The notes: generated by a model not told the origin, from the letters alone. 64,000 bases of DNA from JAUSIF01 sp040901465 (GCA_040901465.1 JBBDYN010000048.1:1-64000), one strand, 5' to 3'. Positions 27,082-36,104 are shown, numbered from the stretch's first letter. Made by a program: numbers and translations.

Positions 27082-28407
27082 TCAGCGGAACGAGAACCCG
27101 CCTGTGGAGCGGATCGGCGCCGCACCCGGCAGCGCCGGCGGTGCATTGCGTTCCTGCACCGGCTGCGACATGTCCGGCTCGGACTGGGCCGGCGTTTCGC
27201 CCGCGCTCGTGCGGCCGCGCGAGCCATTGCCCGTCGGACCGAGCGAGGCGCGCGACGATCCGTTGGAATATGCACGTGCGGTCGATGCCTCGGTCGGTCT
27301 GCTCGTCGGCACCGGCACGCTCGCCGTCGCCTCGCCGCCGGTCGAGCCGGTAACTACCTCGTTGCCCGCCGGTCGGCTCACCGCAACGTACTGGCCATCG
27401 TCCGTCGCAGGAACACCGACCGTGCCGTTCGCCGGACGCGTGCCCCCGGCGAATGCCTGGTTCGTTCCGCCGTCACGGCCGGTCACGATCGGCGCAGCCG
27501 GAAGGAGACGCGCAAGCACGGCCATTTCCTTTTCGTCGGCAAGCTTCTTCGCCACGACCGCCGTTGCAATTTCCCGCGGCACTTCGAACGCCGGGCAGGT
27601 GCCCTGCGCGTCGAACAGCTGCGAAGGGTCGATGAGATGCGCGTTGAAGATGTAGCGCTTCTCGCACACGTCCACTTTCGGCTGCAGCTTGGTCAATTCG
27701 AAATGGTCGCTGCCTTCCTTCAGCATGCGCCAGAACGCCACGTGCGGATTCTTGCGGTGCCGCGCCATGTTCTTTGCGGTCATGCGGAACGGAAGCGCCT
27801 GCACCTGGAAGGCAAGCTGGCCGCCGTCGAACGATTCGCGCGCCAGCGCGAAAATTTCCTGGATTTGCTCGTCGGTCATCGCGTAGCAGCCGCGCGAGGA
27901 GCAATCGCCGTGCACCATGAGATGCGCGCCCGTGCGGCCGAGCACGCGGTCGAACTCGTTCGGATATCCCAGATTGAATGCGAGATAGTAGCTCGAGCGC
28001 GGGTTCATCAGTTCGGGCGTAATGGCATAGAAGCCTTCCGGCGCCTGCCGGTCGCCTTCCTTGATCTTCGGTCCGAGCTCGCCCGACCAGCGGCAGATCG
28101 GATAAGTCTTCAGCACCGCGAAACGGCCTTCGCGATTCTGCTTCCAGATTTCCAGCTCGGCTTCCTCTTTGAAGATCCGGAGCAGGATCGGCGATTCCTT
28201 GCCCATCCCCTTCGCTTCGATGAGCGCCGCCGTCTGCAGCGAGACCGGCTGCAAATGCTTCGGCCCGAAAGTCGGGCTGCTGACACCCTCGGCTACGCAC
28301 CCGGACAAAACGAGCGCACAGGCCGCGGCGAATGCCGCGCCACGGACAGGAACGAAACTGCGGCTCAACGCGGCACCCCTGAGACCGTACCCATTAGCGA
28401 CGCCCAT
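27082..28407 (-). CDS. L,D-transpeptidase (YkuD/DpaA-like) lipoprotein
   Basis: A 441-residue envelope protein. The signal peptide ends in the lipobox LSGC (Cys37), so it is probably lipidated. The YkuD catalytic site is MVHGDCSSRGCYAMTD with His166 and Cys174, in the arrangement of E. coli YafK/DpaA, a peptidoglycan L,D-transpeptidase-fold hydrolase that detaches Braun lipoprotein. The last ~130 residues are disordered and rich in Gly, Thr, Ser and Pro. It converges with secA. Whether it cross-links, anchors or releases envelope proteins is not determinable here. Confidence 0.87.
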   Translation of the reverse strand: MGVANGYGLRGAALSRSFVPVRGAAFAAACALVLSGCVAEGVSSPTFGPKHLQPVSLQTAALIEAKGMGKESPILLRIFKEEAELEIWKQNREGRFAVLKTYPICRWSGELGPKIKEGDRQAPEGFYAITPELMNPRSSYYLAFNLGYPNEFDRVLGRTGAHLMVHGDCSSRGCYAMTDEQIQEIFALARESFDGGQLAFQVQALPFRMTAKNMARHRKNPHVAFWRMLKEGSDHFELTKLQPKVDVCEKRYIFNAHLIDPSQLFDAQGTCPAFEVPREIATAVVAKKLADEKEMAVLARLLPAAPIVTGRDGGTNQAFAGGTRPANGTVGVPATDDGQYVAVSRPAGNEVVTGSTGGEATASVPVPTSRPTEASTARAYSNGSSRASLGPTGNGSRGRTSAGETPAQSEPDMSQPVQERNAPPALPGAAPIRSTGGFSFR

Positions 28408-28437
28408 TGGCTAAACCGTTACCCTTGACGCTAGGTT

Positions 28438-28462
28438 ACCGCAAGCGCGGCAGGCTTGCGGT
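28438..28462 (-). terminator. Hairpin between accA and the L,D-transpeptidase gene
   Basis: ACCGCAAG and CTTGCGGT form a perfect 8-bp stem around a 9-base loop, between the end of accA and the start of the L,D-transpeptidase gene. No T-run follows on the minus strand. It may be a weak or Rho-assisted accA terminator or an RNA-processing element. Confidence 0.35.
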
Positions 28463-28519
28463 TACGTCGATTTTACAGGGATTTGCGCCCCCTGCGCCGG
28501 CGGGATTGCCCGCTTGCGG

Positions 28520-29473
28520 CTAAAGATTACGGCCAATTGCGAGGAATTTTTGTTGCCGGCGGGACCGGATCTCGTCGGGGGATAGGCCCGTCAGTCCCTG
28601 CAGCGCCGCCTCGATCGCGTCCCCGGCTGCCACAATCGTCGCCTCGGGCTGCCTATGGGCGCCCCCCGGAGGTTCCAGCACTACCTGATCGACGACCCCG
28701 AACCGCTCGAGGTCCGTCGCCGTGATCTTCATGTTGGTCGCCGCCTCCTGCGCCTTGGAGGTGTCTCGCCACAGGATCGATGCCGCGCCCTCGGGCGAAA
28801 TCACGCTGTAGATCGCGTGCTCCAGCATGATCACGAAGTTGGCCGTCGCGATCGCGATGGCGCCGCCCGAGCCTCCTTCCCCGATGATCACCGAGACGTT
28901 CGGCACGCCGAGCGCGAGACAGGCGTCGGTCGAACGTGCGATCGCCTCCGCCTGGCCGCGCGCCTCCGCGTCAATTCCCGGATAGGCGCCCGCCGTGTCC
29001 ACAAGAGAAATCACCGGAATGCCGAACCGGTCGGCGAGTTCCATGAGGCGCACCGCTTTGCGGTAGCCTTCCGGCCGCGCCATTCCGAAATTGTGCTTGA
29101 TGCGCGCTTCCGTGGTCGAGCCTTTCTCGTGGCCGATCACGCACACACTCTCGCCGCGGAATCGGGCGAAGCCGCCGAGGATCGCCTCGTCCTCGCCGAA
29201 CTTGCGGTCGCCTGCGAGCGGCGTGAAGTCGGTGAGCAACCGCGCAACGTAATCGGAGAAATGCGGCCGCTGTGGATGGCGCGCGACCTGCGTTTTCTGC
29301 CACGGCGTAAGATTCGAATAGATGTCGCGCAGCGCTTGCGCCGCCTTCGCCTCGAGCCGGCCGACCTCGTCGCCGATCGAGACCGCGTCCCCGCCTGTCG
29401 ACAATGTCCGAAGCTCTTCGAGCTTGGACTCGAGCTCCGCGACCGGCTTTTCGAAATCGAGATAAGTGCGCAT
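28520..29473 (-). CDS. accA: Acetyl-CoA carboxylase carboxyltransferase subunit alpha
   Basis: Alpha subunit of the carboxyltransferase that transfers CO2 from carboxybiotin to acetyl-CoA, the first step of fatty-acid synthesis. The 317-residue protein begins MRTYLDFEKPVAELESKLEEL and contains the crotonase-fold core with GHEKGSTTEARIKHNFGM, VDTAGAYPGIDAEARGQAE and GEGGSGGAIAI, all standard AccA signatures. It follows xerD on the same strand by 94 bases. The beta subunit and biotin carboxylase genes are outside the window. Confidence 0.97.
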   Translation of the reverse strand: MRTYLDFEKPVAELESKLEELRTLSTGGDAVSIGDEVGRLEAKAAQALRDIYSNLTPWQKTQVARHPQRPHFSDYVARLLTDFTPLAGDRKFGEDEAILGGFARFRGESVCVIGHEKGSTTEARIKHNFGMARPEGYRKAVRLMELADRFGIPVISLVDTAGAYPGIDAEARGQAEAIARSTDACLALGVPNVSVIIGEGGSGGAIAIATANFVIMLEHAIYSVISPEGAASILWRDTSKAQEAATNMKITATDLERFGVVDQVVLEPPGGAHRQPEATIVAAGDAIEAALQGLTGLSPDEIRSRRQQKFLAIGRNL

Positions 29474-29567
29474 CCAGATGAAGTTTTTCGCGATTTTGGC
29501 GCGGCGGCCGGAAGCTGCCCGCCGGGTCGGGGCGAGTCAAGGGAAGCCCCACTTTCGTACGGATTCT

Positions 29568-30518
29568 TCAATCGTCCGCTAACGGATGGAGGTCGCGGAC
29601 CATGCTTTTCAGGCGCTCGTCGAGGACATGGGTGTAAATCTGCGTGGTCGAGACGTCCGCATGGCCCAACAGCGCCTGGACGATGCGCAGGTCCGCGCCG
29701 TTGGCGAGCAGGTGGCTCGCGAAAGCATGGCGCAGCACGTGCGGGCTCATTTTGCGCGGCTCGATCCCGGCCGCCGCCGCAAGCTCCTTCAGTTCGCGCG
29801 CGACGTGCTGGCGCGTCACGTGCCCGCTGTCGCCGAACGAGGGAAACAGCCAGCGCGAGTTCGCCGCACTCGCCTCCTCGCGCATCGCGAGGTAGCCACG
29901 CATCGCCCGCATTGCCGCCTGACCGAGCGGGACGAGCCGCTCCTTGCCGCCCTTGCCGCGCACAATGATGACGTCACCCTCGGCGCGCGCCGCCACCGCC
30001 GGCAGCGCGATCAGTTCCGAGACGCGCAGGCCGGCGGCGTAGAGAACCTCCAGGAGACAGACGAGCCGCGACGCGCGCACGCGCTCGGCCTTGGTGATAT
30101 CGCCGGCGTCGGCGCGCGCGTGCGCGGCGGCAAGCAACCGCGTGACCTCGTCCATCGAGAAAACTTTTGGGAGCGGCCGCCCGCGGCGCGGACCCTCAAG
30201 CACGGCGGCCGGATTGGCCTTGCGCTTTCCTTCGGCGTAGAGAAAGCGATACAGCTGCCGCACCGAAGACAAACGCCGCGCCACGGACGCCGACGCGAGT
30301 TGACGCCGCGACAGCGCCGCGAGGTAGGCGCGGATGTCTTCGGTCGATGCATTGCCGATGCCGCGCTTCTTGCCGCCGAGGAACGACGCATAGTCGTCGA
30401 GGTCGCGGCGATAGGCGTCGAGCGTGTTGCCGCTCGCGGCGCGCTCGGTCGCCATCATGTCGAGGAACAGCTCGACGAGATCGTCCGCGCCCCTGCGTGC
30501 TTTCTTTCGCGCCTTCAC
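29568..30518 (-). CDS. xerD: Tyrosine recombinase XerD-like
   Basis: Site-specific recombinase that resolves chromosome dimers at dif with XerC. The 316-residue protein has an N-terminal SAM-like DNA-binding domain and a catalytic domain with GLRVSELIAL (Arg), GKGGKERLVPLG (Lys), HVLRHAFASHLL (His, Arg), LLGHADVSTTQIYTHV (His and the tyrosine nucleophile). No integrase-specific extra domains and no att sites nearby, so it is the housekeeping enzyme. The start is GTG at 30518, which overlaps the stop of a 47-residue membrane protein as GTGA. The frame stays open further upstream inside that small gene. Confidence 0.93.
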   Translation of the reverse strand: MKARKKARRGADDLVELFLDMMATERAASGNTLDAYRRDLDDYASFLGGKKRGIGNASTEDIRAYLAALSRRQLASASVARRLSSVRQLYRFLYAEGKRKANPAAVLEGPRRGRPLPKVFSMDEVTRLLAAAHARADAGDITKAERVRASRLVCLLEVLYAAGLRVSELIALPAVAARAEGDVIIVRGKGGKERLVPLGQAAMRAMRGYLAMREEASAANSRWLFPSFGDSGHVTRQHVARELKELAAAAGIEPRKMSPHVLRHAFASHLLANGADLRIVQALLGHADVSTTQIYTHVLDERLKSMVRDLHPLADD

Positions 30519-30658
30519 CGCCCGATCCTGTCTTGCGGAATGGTGACGGTCATCTCGCGCGGGTTTGGGTCGACGAGATTGGCGAGCCCCCATAAACCCG
30601 CAAAGACGAGGCCTGCAAGGATGGCCACCACGGCGAGAAATCTGATCAGGCTTGGCAT
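30515..30658 (-). CDS. Small single-pass membrane protein upstream of xerD
   Basis: A 47-residue protein (MPSLIRFLAVVAILAGLVFA, then GLWGLANLVDPNPREM and TVTIPQDRIGR). One transmembrane helix at about residues 5-28 is followed by a short periplasmic or cytoplasmic tail. I recall similar very small proteins before xerD in other Hyphomicrobiales, sometimes mislabelled histidine kinase. Its stop codon overlaps the GTG of xerD, suggesting translational coupling. The upstream in-frame extension to 30823 has no family support. Function unknown. Confidence 0.75.
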   Translation of the reverse strand: MPSLIRFLAVVAILAGLVFAGLWGLANLVDPNPREMTVTIPQDRIGR

Positions 30659-30845
30659 GCTGCGCTCGCACCGATTCGGCCCGTCGGCATCTGCCGGATT
30701 AGCCGATTGACGGCTGATGGCAAGCGCCTGTCCGGAACGCTTGTGGCGACGGTTTGGCCACCATTCACCGTCCTGTTTTGCCGTCGTTGCCCCGAAACGC
30801 GTATCATGTAGGGTCCGCCGCATTCTTGACCGTCAGCCGGGAACC

Positions 30846-31454
30846 ATGAGCAACGCCGTGCAGAGCGAACCGCAGGAGCGCACACCGCACGCGCTCCGCG
30901 CGCGCCTCGGCGCGCGCTCGATCGCGCTGGTCGGCATGCCCGGTTCCGGCAAGAGCTCGATCGGCCGGCGCCTCGCGCCCCGGCTCGACCTCCCCTTCGT
31001 CGACGCCGACGCCAAGATCGAGGAGGCGGCCGGCGGCATGTCGATCGAGGAGATTTTCGCCAAGCACGGCGAAGCCGAGTTTCGCTCCCTCGAAGCCCGC
31101 GTGATCGCCCGCCTGCTTGAGGACGGCCCGTCCGTGATCGCGACCGGCGGCGGAGCGCTGATGAATGCGAACACCCGCGCCCTCGTCCGCGAGCGCGCCA
31201 TTGCGATCTGGCTCAAGGCCGATATCCCGGTCCTGATGCGCCGCGTCCGCCGCAAGAGCGACCGTCCACTGCTGAAGGGCAATGACCCGGAAGCCACGCT
31301 CAAGCGGCTTCTGGCCGAGCGTGAACCTATCTATGCCGAAGCAGATATCGTCGTGACCTCACGCGAAGGCCCGCACGACGCCGTGGTCGATGCGATCGTG
31401 GCTGAACTCGAGCACCGGCTTGAATCGCCCCCGCCCGCGGAGACGCGTCCATGA
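30846..31454 (+). CDS. aroK: Shikimate kinase
   Basis: Phosphorylates shikimate at the 3-OH using ATP in aromatic amino acid synthesis. The 202-residue protein has Walker A GMPGSGKSSIG, the substrate-binding Asp in VDADAKIEE, and ATGGGALMNANTR for shikimate contact, plus the lid region RPLLKG. It opens a three-gene set, aroK-aroB-CNNM, joined by 4-nt overlaps. The ATG at 30846 lies in the consensus position; the open frame upstream from 30717 is a leader shadow. It is divergent from the small xerD-linked gene. Confidence 0.96.
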   Translation: MSNAVQSEPQERTPHALRARLGARSIALVGMPGSGKSSIGRRLAPRLDLPFVDADAKIEEAAGGMSIEEIFAKHGEAEFRSLEARVIARLLEDGPSVIATGGGALMNANTRALVRERAIAIWLKADIPVLMRRVRRKSDRPLLKGNDPEATLKRLLAEREPIYAEADIVVTSREGPHDAVVDAIVAELEHRLESPPPAETRP

Positions 31455-32593
31455 GCCGCGCGACGGAGAAGGTCGCGGCGCGCGCGAACCCGATCACCGT
31501 GCCGGTCCCGCTCGGCGAGCGCGGCTATGACATCGTGATCGGCGCGGGCCTCATTGACGCTGCCGGAAGTCGCATCGCCCGGCTTCGTCCCGGCGCTGCT
31601 GCTGCGATCGTCACGGATGAAACCGTCGCCAAGCTGCATTTGCCGCGCCTAGAGAGCGCGCTCGCCGCCGCGGACATTCGCGCGAGCATGATTGCAGTTC
31701 CGGCGGGCGAGGCATCGAAGAGCTACAAGACGTTGGAACGGATTGTCGACGCAATCCTCGACGCGAAGATCGAACGCGGCGATCTCGTCGTCGCCTTCGG
31801 CGGCGGCGTCGTGGGCGACCTCGCGGGCTTCGCCGCCGCCGTCGCGCGTCGCGGCGTCGACTTCCTGCAGATTCCCACGACCTTGCTCGCGCAGGTCGAT
31901 TCGTCGGTGGGCGGCAAGACCGGCATCAACACGCGCCACGGCAAGAATCTGGTCGGTGCGTTCCACCAACCGGCGCTCGTGCTCGTCGACACCGATCTGC
32001 TCGACACGCTGCCGGCGCGCGAATTCCGGGCCGGCTATGCCGAGGTCGCAAAATACGGCCTGATTGCCGACGCGCCCTTCTTCGCGCGGCTTGAGAAGGA
32101 TCGCGGCGAAGTGTTCGCGGGTGGCGCCGCGCGCGCCGAAGCGATTGCCATAAGCTGCCGCCACAAGGCCGCGATCGTCGGCCGCGACGAGCGCGAGACC
32201 GGCGAGCGAGCGCTCCTGAATTTCGGGCACACCTTCGGTCACGCACTCGAAGCTGCGACCGGATTTTCCGAGCGGCTCCGGCACGGCGAGGCCATCGCCA
32301 TTGGCATGGTGCTCGCCTTCGACTTCTCGTCGCGGCGCGGATTGTCCCCGGCGGAGCACACTCTCCGCGTCGCCGCGCACCTCAAGGAGGCCGGCTTGCC
32401 GACCGCGATCGGCGACATACCGGGCAAGCGGCTCACCGCCGAGGCGCTGATCGAACCCATCGGTCAGGACAAGAAGGTTACGCGCGGAAAGCTGAACTTC
32501 ATCCTGACGCGTGGCATCGGTCAGGCATTCGTCGCCACTGACGTTCCGCGGGCCGAGGTGATAGAATTCCTGGCGGAGAAGGTCGCTGCATGA
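31451..32593 (+). CDS. aroB: 3-dehydroquinate synthase
   Basis: NAD- and metal-dependent cyclisation of DAHP to 3-dehydroquinate. The 380-residue protein has FGGGVVGDLAGFAAA, the PTTLLAQVDSSVGGKTGIN signature, and the metal-binding histidines in NFGHTFGHALE with the upstream Glu in the AGYAEVAKYG region. It starts on an ATGA overlap with aroK and ends on an ATGA overlap with the CNNM gene, so the three are expressed together. Confidence 0.97.
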   Translation: MSRATEKVAARANPITVPVPLGERGYDIVIGAGLIDAAGSRIARLRPGAAAAIVTDETVAKLHLPRLESALAAADIRASMIAVPAGEASKSYKTLERIVDAILDAKIERGDLVVAFGGGVVGDLAGFAAAVARRGVDFLQIPTTLLAQVDSSVGGKTGINTRHGKNLVGAFHQPALVLVDTDLLDTLPAREFRAGYAEVAKYGLIADAPFFARLEKDRGEVFAGGAARAEAIAISCRHKAAIVGRDERETGERALLNFGHTFGHALEAATGFSERLRHGEAIAIGMVLAFDFSSRRGLSPAEHTLRVAAHLKEAGLPTAIGDIPGKRLTAEALIEPIGQDKKVTRGKLNFILTRGIGQAFVATDVPRAEVIEFLAEKVAA

Positions 32594-33924
32594 GCGCGAC
32601 GACACTCAATATACTTCTGGCTGTCTTCCTGCTTGCAGCCAACGGCTTCTACGTCGCGGCCGAATTCGCGCTGGTCAAGTCGAGGGGATTCCGCATCGAT
32701 GCGATGGCAGCCCGCGGGCGTTTTGGCGCTCGCCTCACGCAGAAAATACTGAAGAACGTCGAGGCCTACCTCGCCTGCTGTCAGCTTGGCATCACGATGG
32801 CTTCGTTGGGTCTCGGTTGGGTCGGCGAGCCGACGGTGGCCGCTTTGCTGACGCCGATTCTCACCCCGCTTGGCATGCCGGAACCCGCGTTACATCTGAC
32901 CGCGTTCCTCGTCGGTTTCCTCGTGTTCTCGTCGCTGCACATTGTTGTCGGGGAGCAGGTGCCGAAGACATTGGCGATCCGCGAACCGGAGCCGGTCTCG
33001 CTGTGGATCGCCTACCCGCTCCACATTTCGTTCCTTGTCTTCTATCCGCTGAATTGGGCGCTCAACAACGCATCCCGTGCGATCCTCCGCATGCTTGGCG
33101 TCAGGGAGGCCACGAATCAGGACATCCTCACCTACGGCGAAATCGAGGGCTTGGTTAACGTTTCGGCGGAGCATGGCAACGTAGAGAAGACTCAGGCCGA
33201 ACTCATCCAAAACCTCTTTCGCTTCGGCGAACTCGAGTTGGCCGACATAATGATCCATCGTACCAACATGGTCGCGATCAACGGCGACGACCCGCCGGAA
33301 AAGATTGTCGCCGACGTACTGGCCGCCCCCTATACGCGGCTGCCGCTTTGGCGCGGCACCCCCGAAAACATCGTCGGTGTCTTGCACGTGAAGGATCTTC
33401 TGCGCGCGCTCGCCGCTGTTGAGGGCGATGTCAGGCTGATCGACATCGGATCGCTTGCACTGCAACCCTGGTTCGTGCCGGATAGTCGTCCGCTGACGAG
33501 TCAGCTGCGCGCCTTCCTCCGCCGCAAGACGCATTTTGCGCTCGTCGTCGACGAGTATGGCGAGGTGATGGGCCTCGTCACGCTCGAAGATATTCTCGAG
33601 GAGATCGTCGGCGACATCTCCGACGAGCACGACGTCGCCATGACCGGCGTTCGGCCGCATGCCGACGGGTCGGTGACGGTCGACGGCAGCGTGCCGATCC
33701 GCGACCTGAACCGCGCCATGGAATGGAGCCTGCCCGACGAGGAGGCTACGACCGTCGCCGGCCTCGTCATCCATGAAGCGCGGCTGATCCCGGAAGTGGG
33801 CCAGACCTTCACCTTCCACGGCTATCGCTTTCAGGTGCTGCGCAAGAACCGGAACCGCATCACCTCGCTCCGCGTGATGCCGCTCACGCGCAAGGACGCG
33901 GCCGCACCGGGCCGCGCGGCGTGA
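32590..33924 (+). CDS. HlyC/CorC (CNNM) family transporter
   Basis: A 444-residue membrane protein with an N-terminal CNNM/DUF21 domain of several helices (about 1-190), a pair of CBS domains (about 210-335) and a C-terminal CorC_HlyC transporter-associated domain (about 350-435). Family members mediate Mg2+ efflux or homeostasis, and the label hemolysin is historical. Translationally coupled to aroB by ATGA overlap. Its TGA abuts the TCA (reverse TGA) of bolA with no base between them. Confidence 0.9.
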   Translation: MSATTLNILLAVFLLAANGFYVAAEFALVKSRGFRIDAMAARGRFGARLTQKILKNVEAYLACCQLGITMASLGLGWVGEPTVAALLTPILTPLGMPEPALHLTAFLVGFLVFSSLHIVVGEQVPKTLAIREPEPVSLWIAYPLHISFLVFYPLNWALNNASRAILRMLGVREATNQDILTYGEIEGLVNVSAEHGNVEKTQAELIQNLFRFGELELADIMIHRTNMVAINGDDPPEKIVADVLAAPYTRLPLWRGTPENIVGVLHVKDLLRALAAVEGDVRLIDIGSLALQPWFVPDSRPLTSQLRAFLRRKTHFALVVDEYGEVMGLVTLEDILEEIVGDISDEHDVAMTGVRPHADGSVTVDGSVPIRDLNRAMEWSLPDEEATTVAGLVIHEARLIPEVGQTFTFHGYRFQVLRKNRNRITSLRVMPLTRKDAAAPGRAA

Positions 33925-34191
33925 TCATTCACCCGGCGCCCGCGCTTCGATCGCGAGCGCATGCAGACCCGCGGCGATTTCGCCTTTGAGCAAATCGTTC
34001 ACGGCGCGATGGCGCTCGACGCGGCTCTTGCCGCGGAAAGCCTCGGCTTCCACCACGACGCGCACGTGCGTGGTCTTGCCGGGCACGGCACCCGCGTGGC
34101 CGGCATGCAGGCCGCTCTCGTCGATAACGTCGAGCCGCGACGGCGTCAGCGCCGCCGCGAGGTTGTTTCGGATTCGGTCAACCATACCCAT
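33925..34191 (-). CDS. BolA family protein
   Basis: An 88-residue BolA-fold protein with the conserved SRVERHRAVNDLLKGEIAAGLHAL helix-turn region including the metal-cluster-ligand histidine. BolA proteins pair with monothiol glutaredoxins to handle iron-sulfur clusters. ATG 34191 and ATG 34185 (MVDRI) are both possible. The gene is divergent from the J-domain protein and converges without a gap with the CNNM gene. Confidence 0.92.
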   Translation of the reverse strand: MGMVDRIRNNLAAALTPSRLDVIDESGLHAGHAGAVPGKTTHVRVVVEAEAFRGKSRVERHRAVNDLLKGEIAAGLHALAIEARAPGE

Positions 34192-34304
34192 ATTATTCGC
34201 CTGGCATCACATCACGGATCGCGTCAACGTGGCGGCAAGGTACTCATGCTAGGCAGGGTGCCGGGTTCCTTGTCCCGCCGCAAACTCCCGATCATAATCC
34301 GCCG

Positions 34305-34934
34305 ATGAAGTTCGACTCTCCCTTGTTCGACCGCATCCGCGTCAAGCGCGAGCCGAAGCAGCCGGCGAGCGCGAACGTGCCTGTTTGCCAATGGGCGGGG
34401 TGCGGTCGTCCCGGCACGCACCGCGCGCCCAAGGGCCGCGGCCGCGAGAGCGAGTACTGGCGCTACTGCCTCGACCACGTGCGCGCCTACAACCACTCGT
34501 ACAATTATTTCGCCGGCCTCTCGGACGACGACGTGATCGCCTACCAGAAGGAGGCGCTCACCGGCCATCGCCCCACTTGGCGCATGGGCATGAACGCTTC
34601 GCGACGCGCAGGCGGGGCGCCATCCGACGAGCACTCGGGCCGCGGCGCTGGCTTCACCTGGCATGACCCGTTCGGATATTTCGGCGGAGCCGGCGAAGGC
34701 GGACGGCCGCATCCGGAAGTTCCCGAGGGGCGCACGGTACGCAACGCCGAGCGCAAGGCGTTCGAGGCGCTCGGTCTCGAAGTCGACGCCAGCGCCGCTG
34801 AGATCAAGGCGCGTTTCAAGGAACTCGTGAAACGGCACCATCCCGATACGCATGGCGGCGACCGCTCCTTCGAGGACCGCCTGCGCGCCGTGATCCAATC
34901 CTATAACTACTTGAAGACCGTCGGATTCTGCTGA
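34305..34934 (+). CDS. J-domain (DnaJ-like) protein with N-terminal Cys/Arg region
   Basis: A 209-residue protein. The N-terminal 130 residues are poorly conserved outside close relatives and include VCQWAGCGRPGTHRAPKGRG, a possible zinc site. The C-terminal ~70 residues form a J domain with the essential HPD (KRHHPDTHGG) and a final helix. It lacks the Gly/Phe and zinc-finger domains of true DnaJ, so it is a specialised J-protein that would recruit DnaK to one client. In this locus it lies between bolA and cobST. The client is unknown. Confidence 0.88.
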   Translation: MKFDSPLFDRIRVKREPKQPASANVPVCQWAGCGRPGTHRAPKGRGRESEYWRYCLDHVRAYNHSYNYFAGLSDDDVIAYQKEALTGHRPTWRMGMNASRRAGGAPSDEHSGRGAGFTWHDPFGYFGGAGEGGRPHPEVPEGRTVRNAERKAFEALGLEVDASAAEIKARFKELVKRHHPDTHGGDRSFEDRLRAVIQSYNYLKTVGFC

Positions 34935-35114
34935 GAACGTCGCCCAATTCGCAACAATCGCTTGCATCGGCAAAGGGTTAAGGCTGCCTAATCGCTCGCC
35001 TTTCGCGCCGCCCCGTGTTTCTGCTAATTTTTGCCCTATATCCGATCGGCCATCCCGATTTAGCTTTGCCCTGAACGAATCACGCCTCGGCCGTTCCGGG
35101 GCCACGGAGCGTCA

Positions 35115-36101
35115 ATGATCGCGCCTGCCCTGCAAATCCCCGGTCCGCCCGACATGAAAGTGTCGGTCCGTCAAGTATTTGGCCTCGACGTCGACATGGA
35201 TGTCCCGGCCTATTCGCAGACCGAGGAGCACGTCCCCGATCTCGATCCGGATTATGTCTTCGATCGCGACACCACGCTCGCGATCCTGGCCGGCTTTGCC
35301 CATAACCGCCGCGTGTTGATTGCCGGCTATCACGGCACCGGCAAGTCGACCCACATCGAGCAGGTCGCCGCGCGGCTCAATTGGCCCTGCGTGCGCGTGA
35401 ACCTTGACAGCCACATCAGCCGCATCGACCTCGTCGGCAAGGACGCGATCATCCTCAAGGAAGGCTTGCAGGTCACCGAATTCCGCGACGGCATCCTGCC
35501 CTGGGCGCTCCAGCGCAACGTCGCCCTCTGCTTCGACGAGTACGACGCCGGCCGGCCCGACGTCATGTTCGTGATCCAGCGCGTGCTGGAAATTTCCGGC
35601 AAGCTCACGCTCCTCGACCAGAACAAGGTGATCCGCGCGCACCCGGCCTTCCGCCTGTTTGCGACCGCGAACACGGTCGGGCTCGGCGACACCACCGGCC
35701 TCTACCACGGCACCCAGCAGATCAACCAAGGCCAGATGGACCGCTGGTCGATCGTGACCACGCTCAACTATCTGCCGCACGACAAGGAAGTGGATATCGT
35801 GCTGGCCAAGGCGCCGAAGTACCGGACGACCGAAGGCCGCGACCTCGTCTCCAAGATGGTGCGCGTCGCCGACCTCACGCGTTCGGCCTTCGTCAATGGC
35901 GATCTGTCGACCGTGATGAGTCCGCGTACCGTCATCACCTGGGCGGAGAACGCGGAAATTTTCGGCGATATCGGTTTCGCTTTTCGCCTCACGTTCTTGA
36001 ACAAGTGCGACGAGCTTGAGCGGCCGCTCGTGGCCGAATTCTTTCAGCGTAGCTTTGGGCGCGAGCTTCCCGAATCGACGGTGAACGTCGCGTTGTCCTG
36101 A
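35115..36101 (+). CDS. cobS: Cobaltochelatase subunit CobS
   Basis: MoxR-like AAA+ subunit of the aerobic cobaltochelatase CobNST that inserts cobalt into hydrogenobyrinic acid diamide. The 328-residue protein has Walker A GYHGTGKST (71-79), Walker B NVALCFDEYD and sensor FATANTVGLGD. ACGGAGC precedes the ATG. cobT follows after 3 bases. CobN is not in the window. No cobalamin riboswitch box was recognised in the 180 bases upstream. Confidence 0.96.
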   Translation: MIAPALQIPGPPDMKVSVRQVFGLDVDMDVPAYSQTEEHVPDLDPDYVFDRDTTLAILAGFAHNRRVLIAGYHGTGKSTHIEQVAARLNWPCVRVNLDSHISRIDLVGKDAIILKEGLQVTEFRDGILPWALQRNVALCFDEYDAGRPDVMFVIQRVLEISGKLTLLDQNKVIRAHPAFRLFATANTVGLGDTTGLYHGTQQINQGQMDRWSIVTTLNYLPHDKEVDIVLAKAPKYRTTEGRDLVSKMVRVADLTRSAFVNGDLSTVMSPRTVITWAENAEIFGDIGFAFRLTFLNKCDELERPLVAEFFQRSFGRELPESTVNVALS

Positions 36102-36104
36102 TCG

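Noticed and set aside
29568..30518. xerD as an integrase marking a mobile island
   Set aside because: Its size and motifs are those of housekeeping XerD, its neighbours are conserved core genes, and no attachment-site repeats or cargo are present.
34935..35114. Possible cobalamin riboswitch before cobS
   Set aside because: I looked for the conserved B12-box and found none; the region has only a possible CTATAT -10 element.
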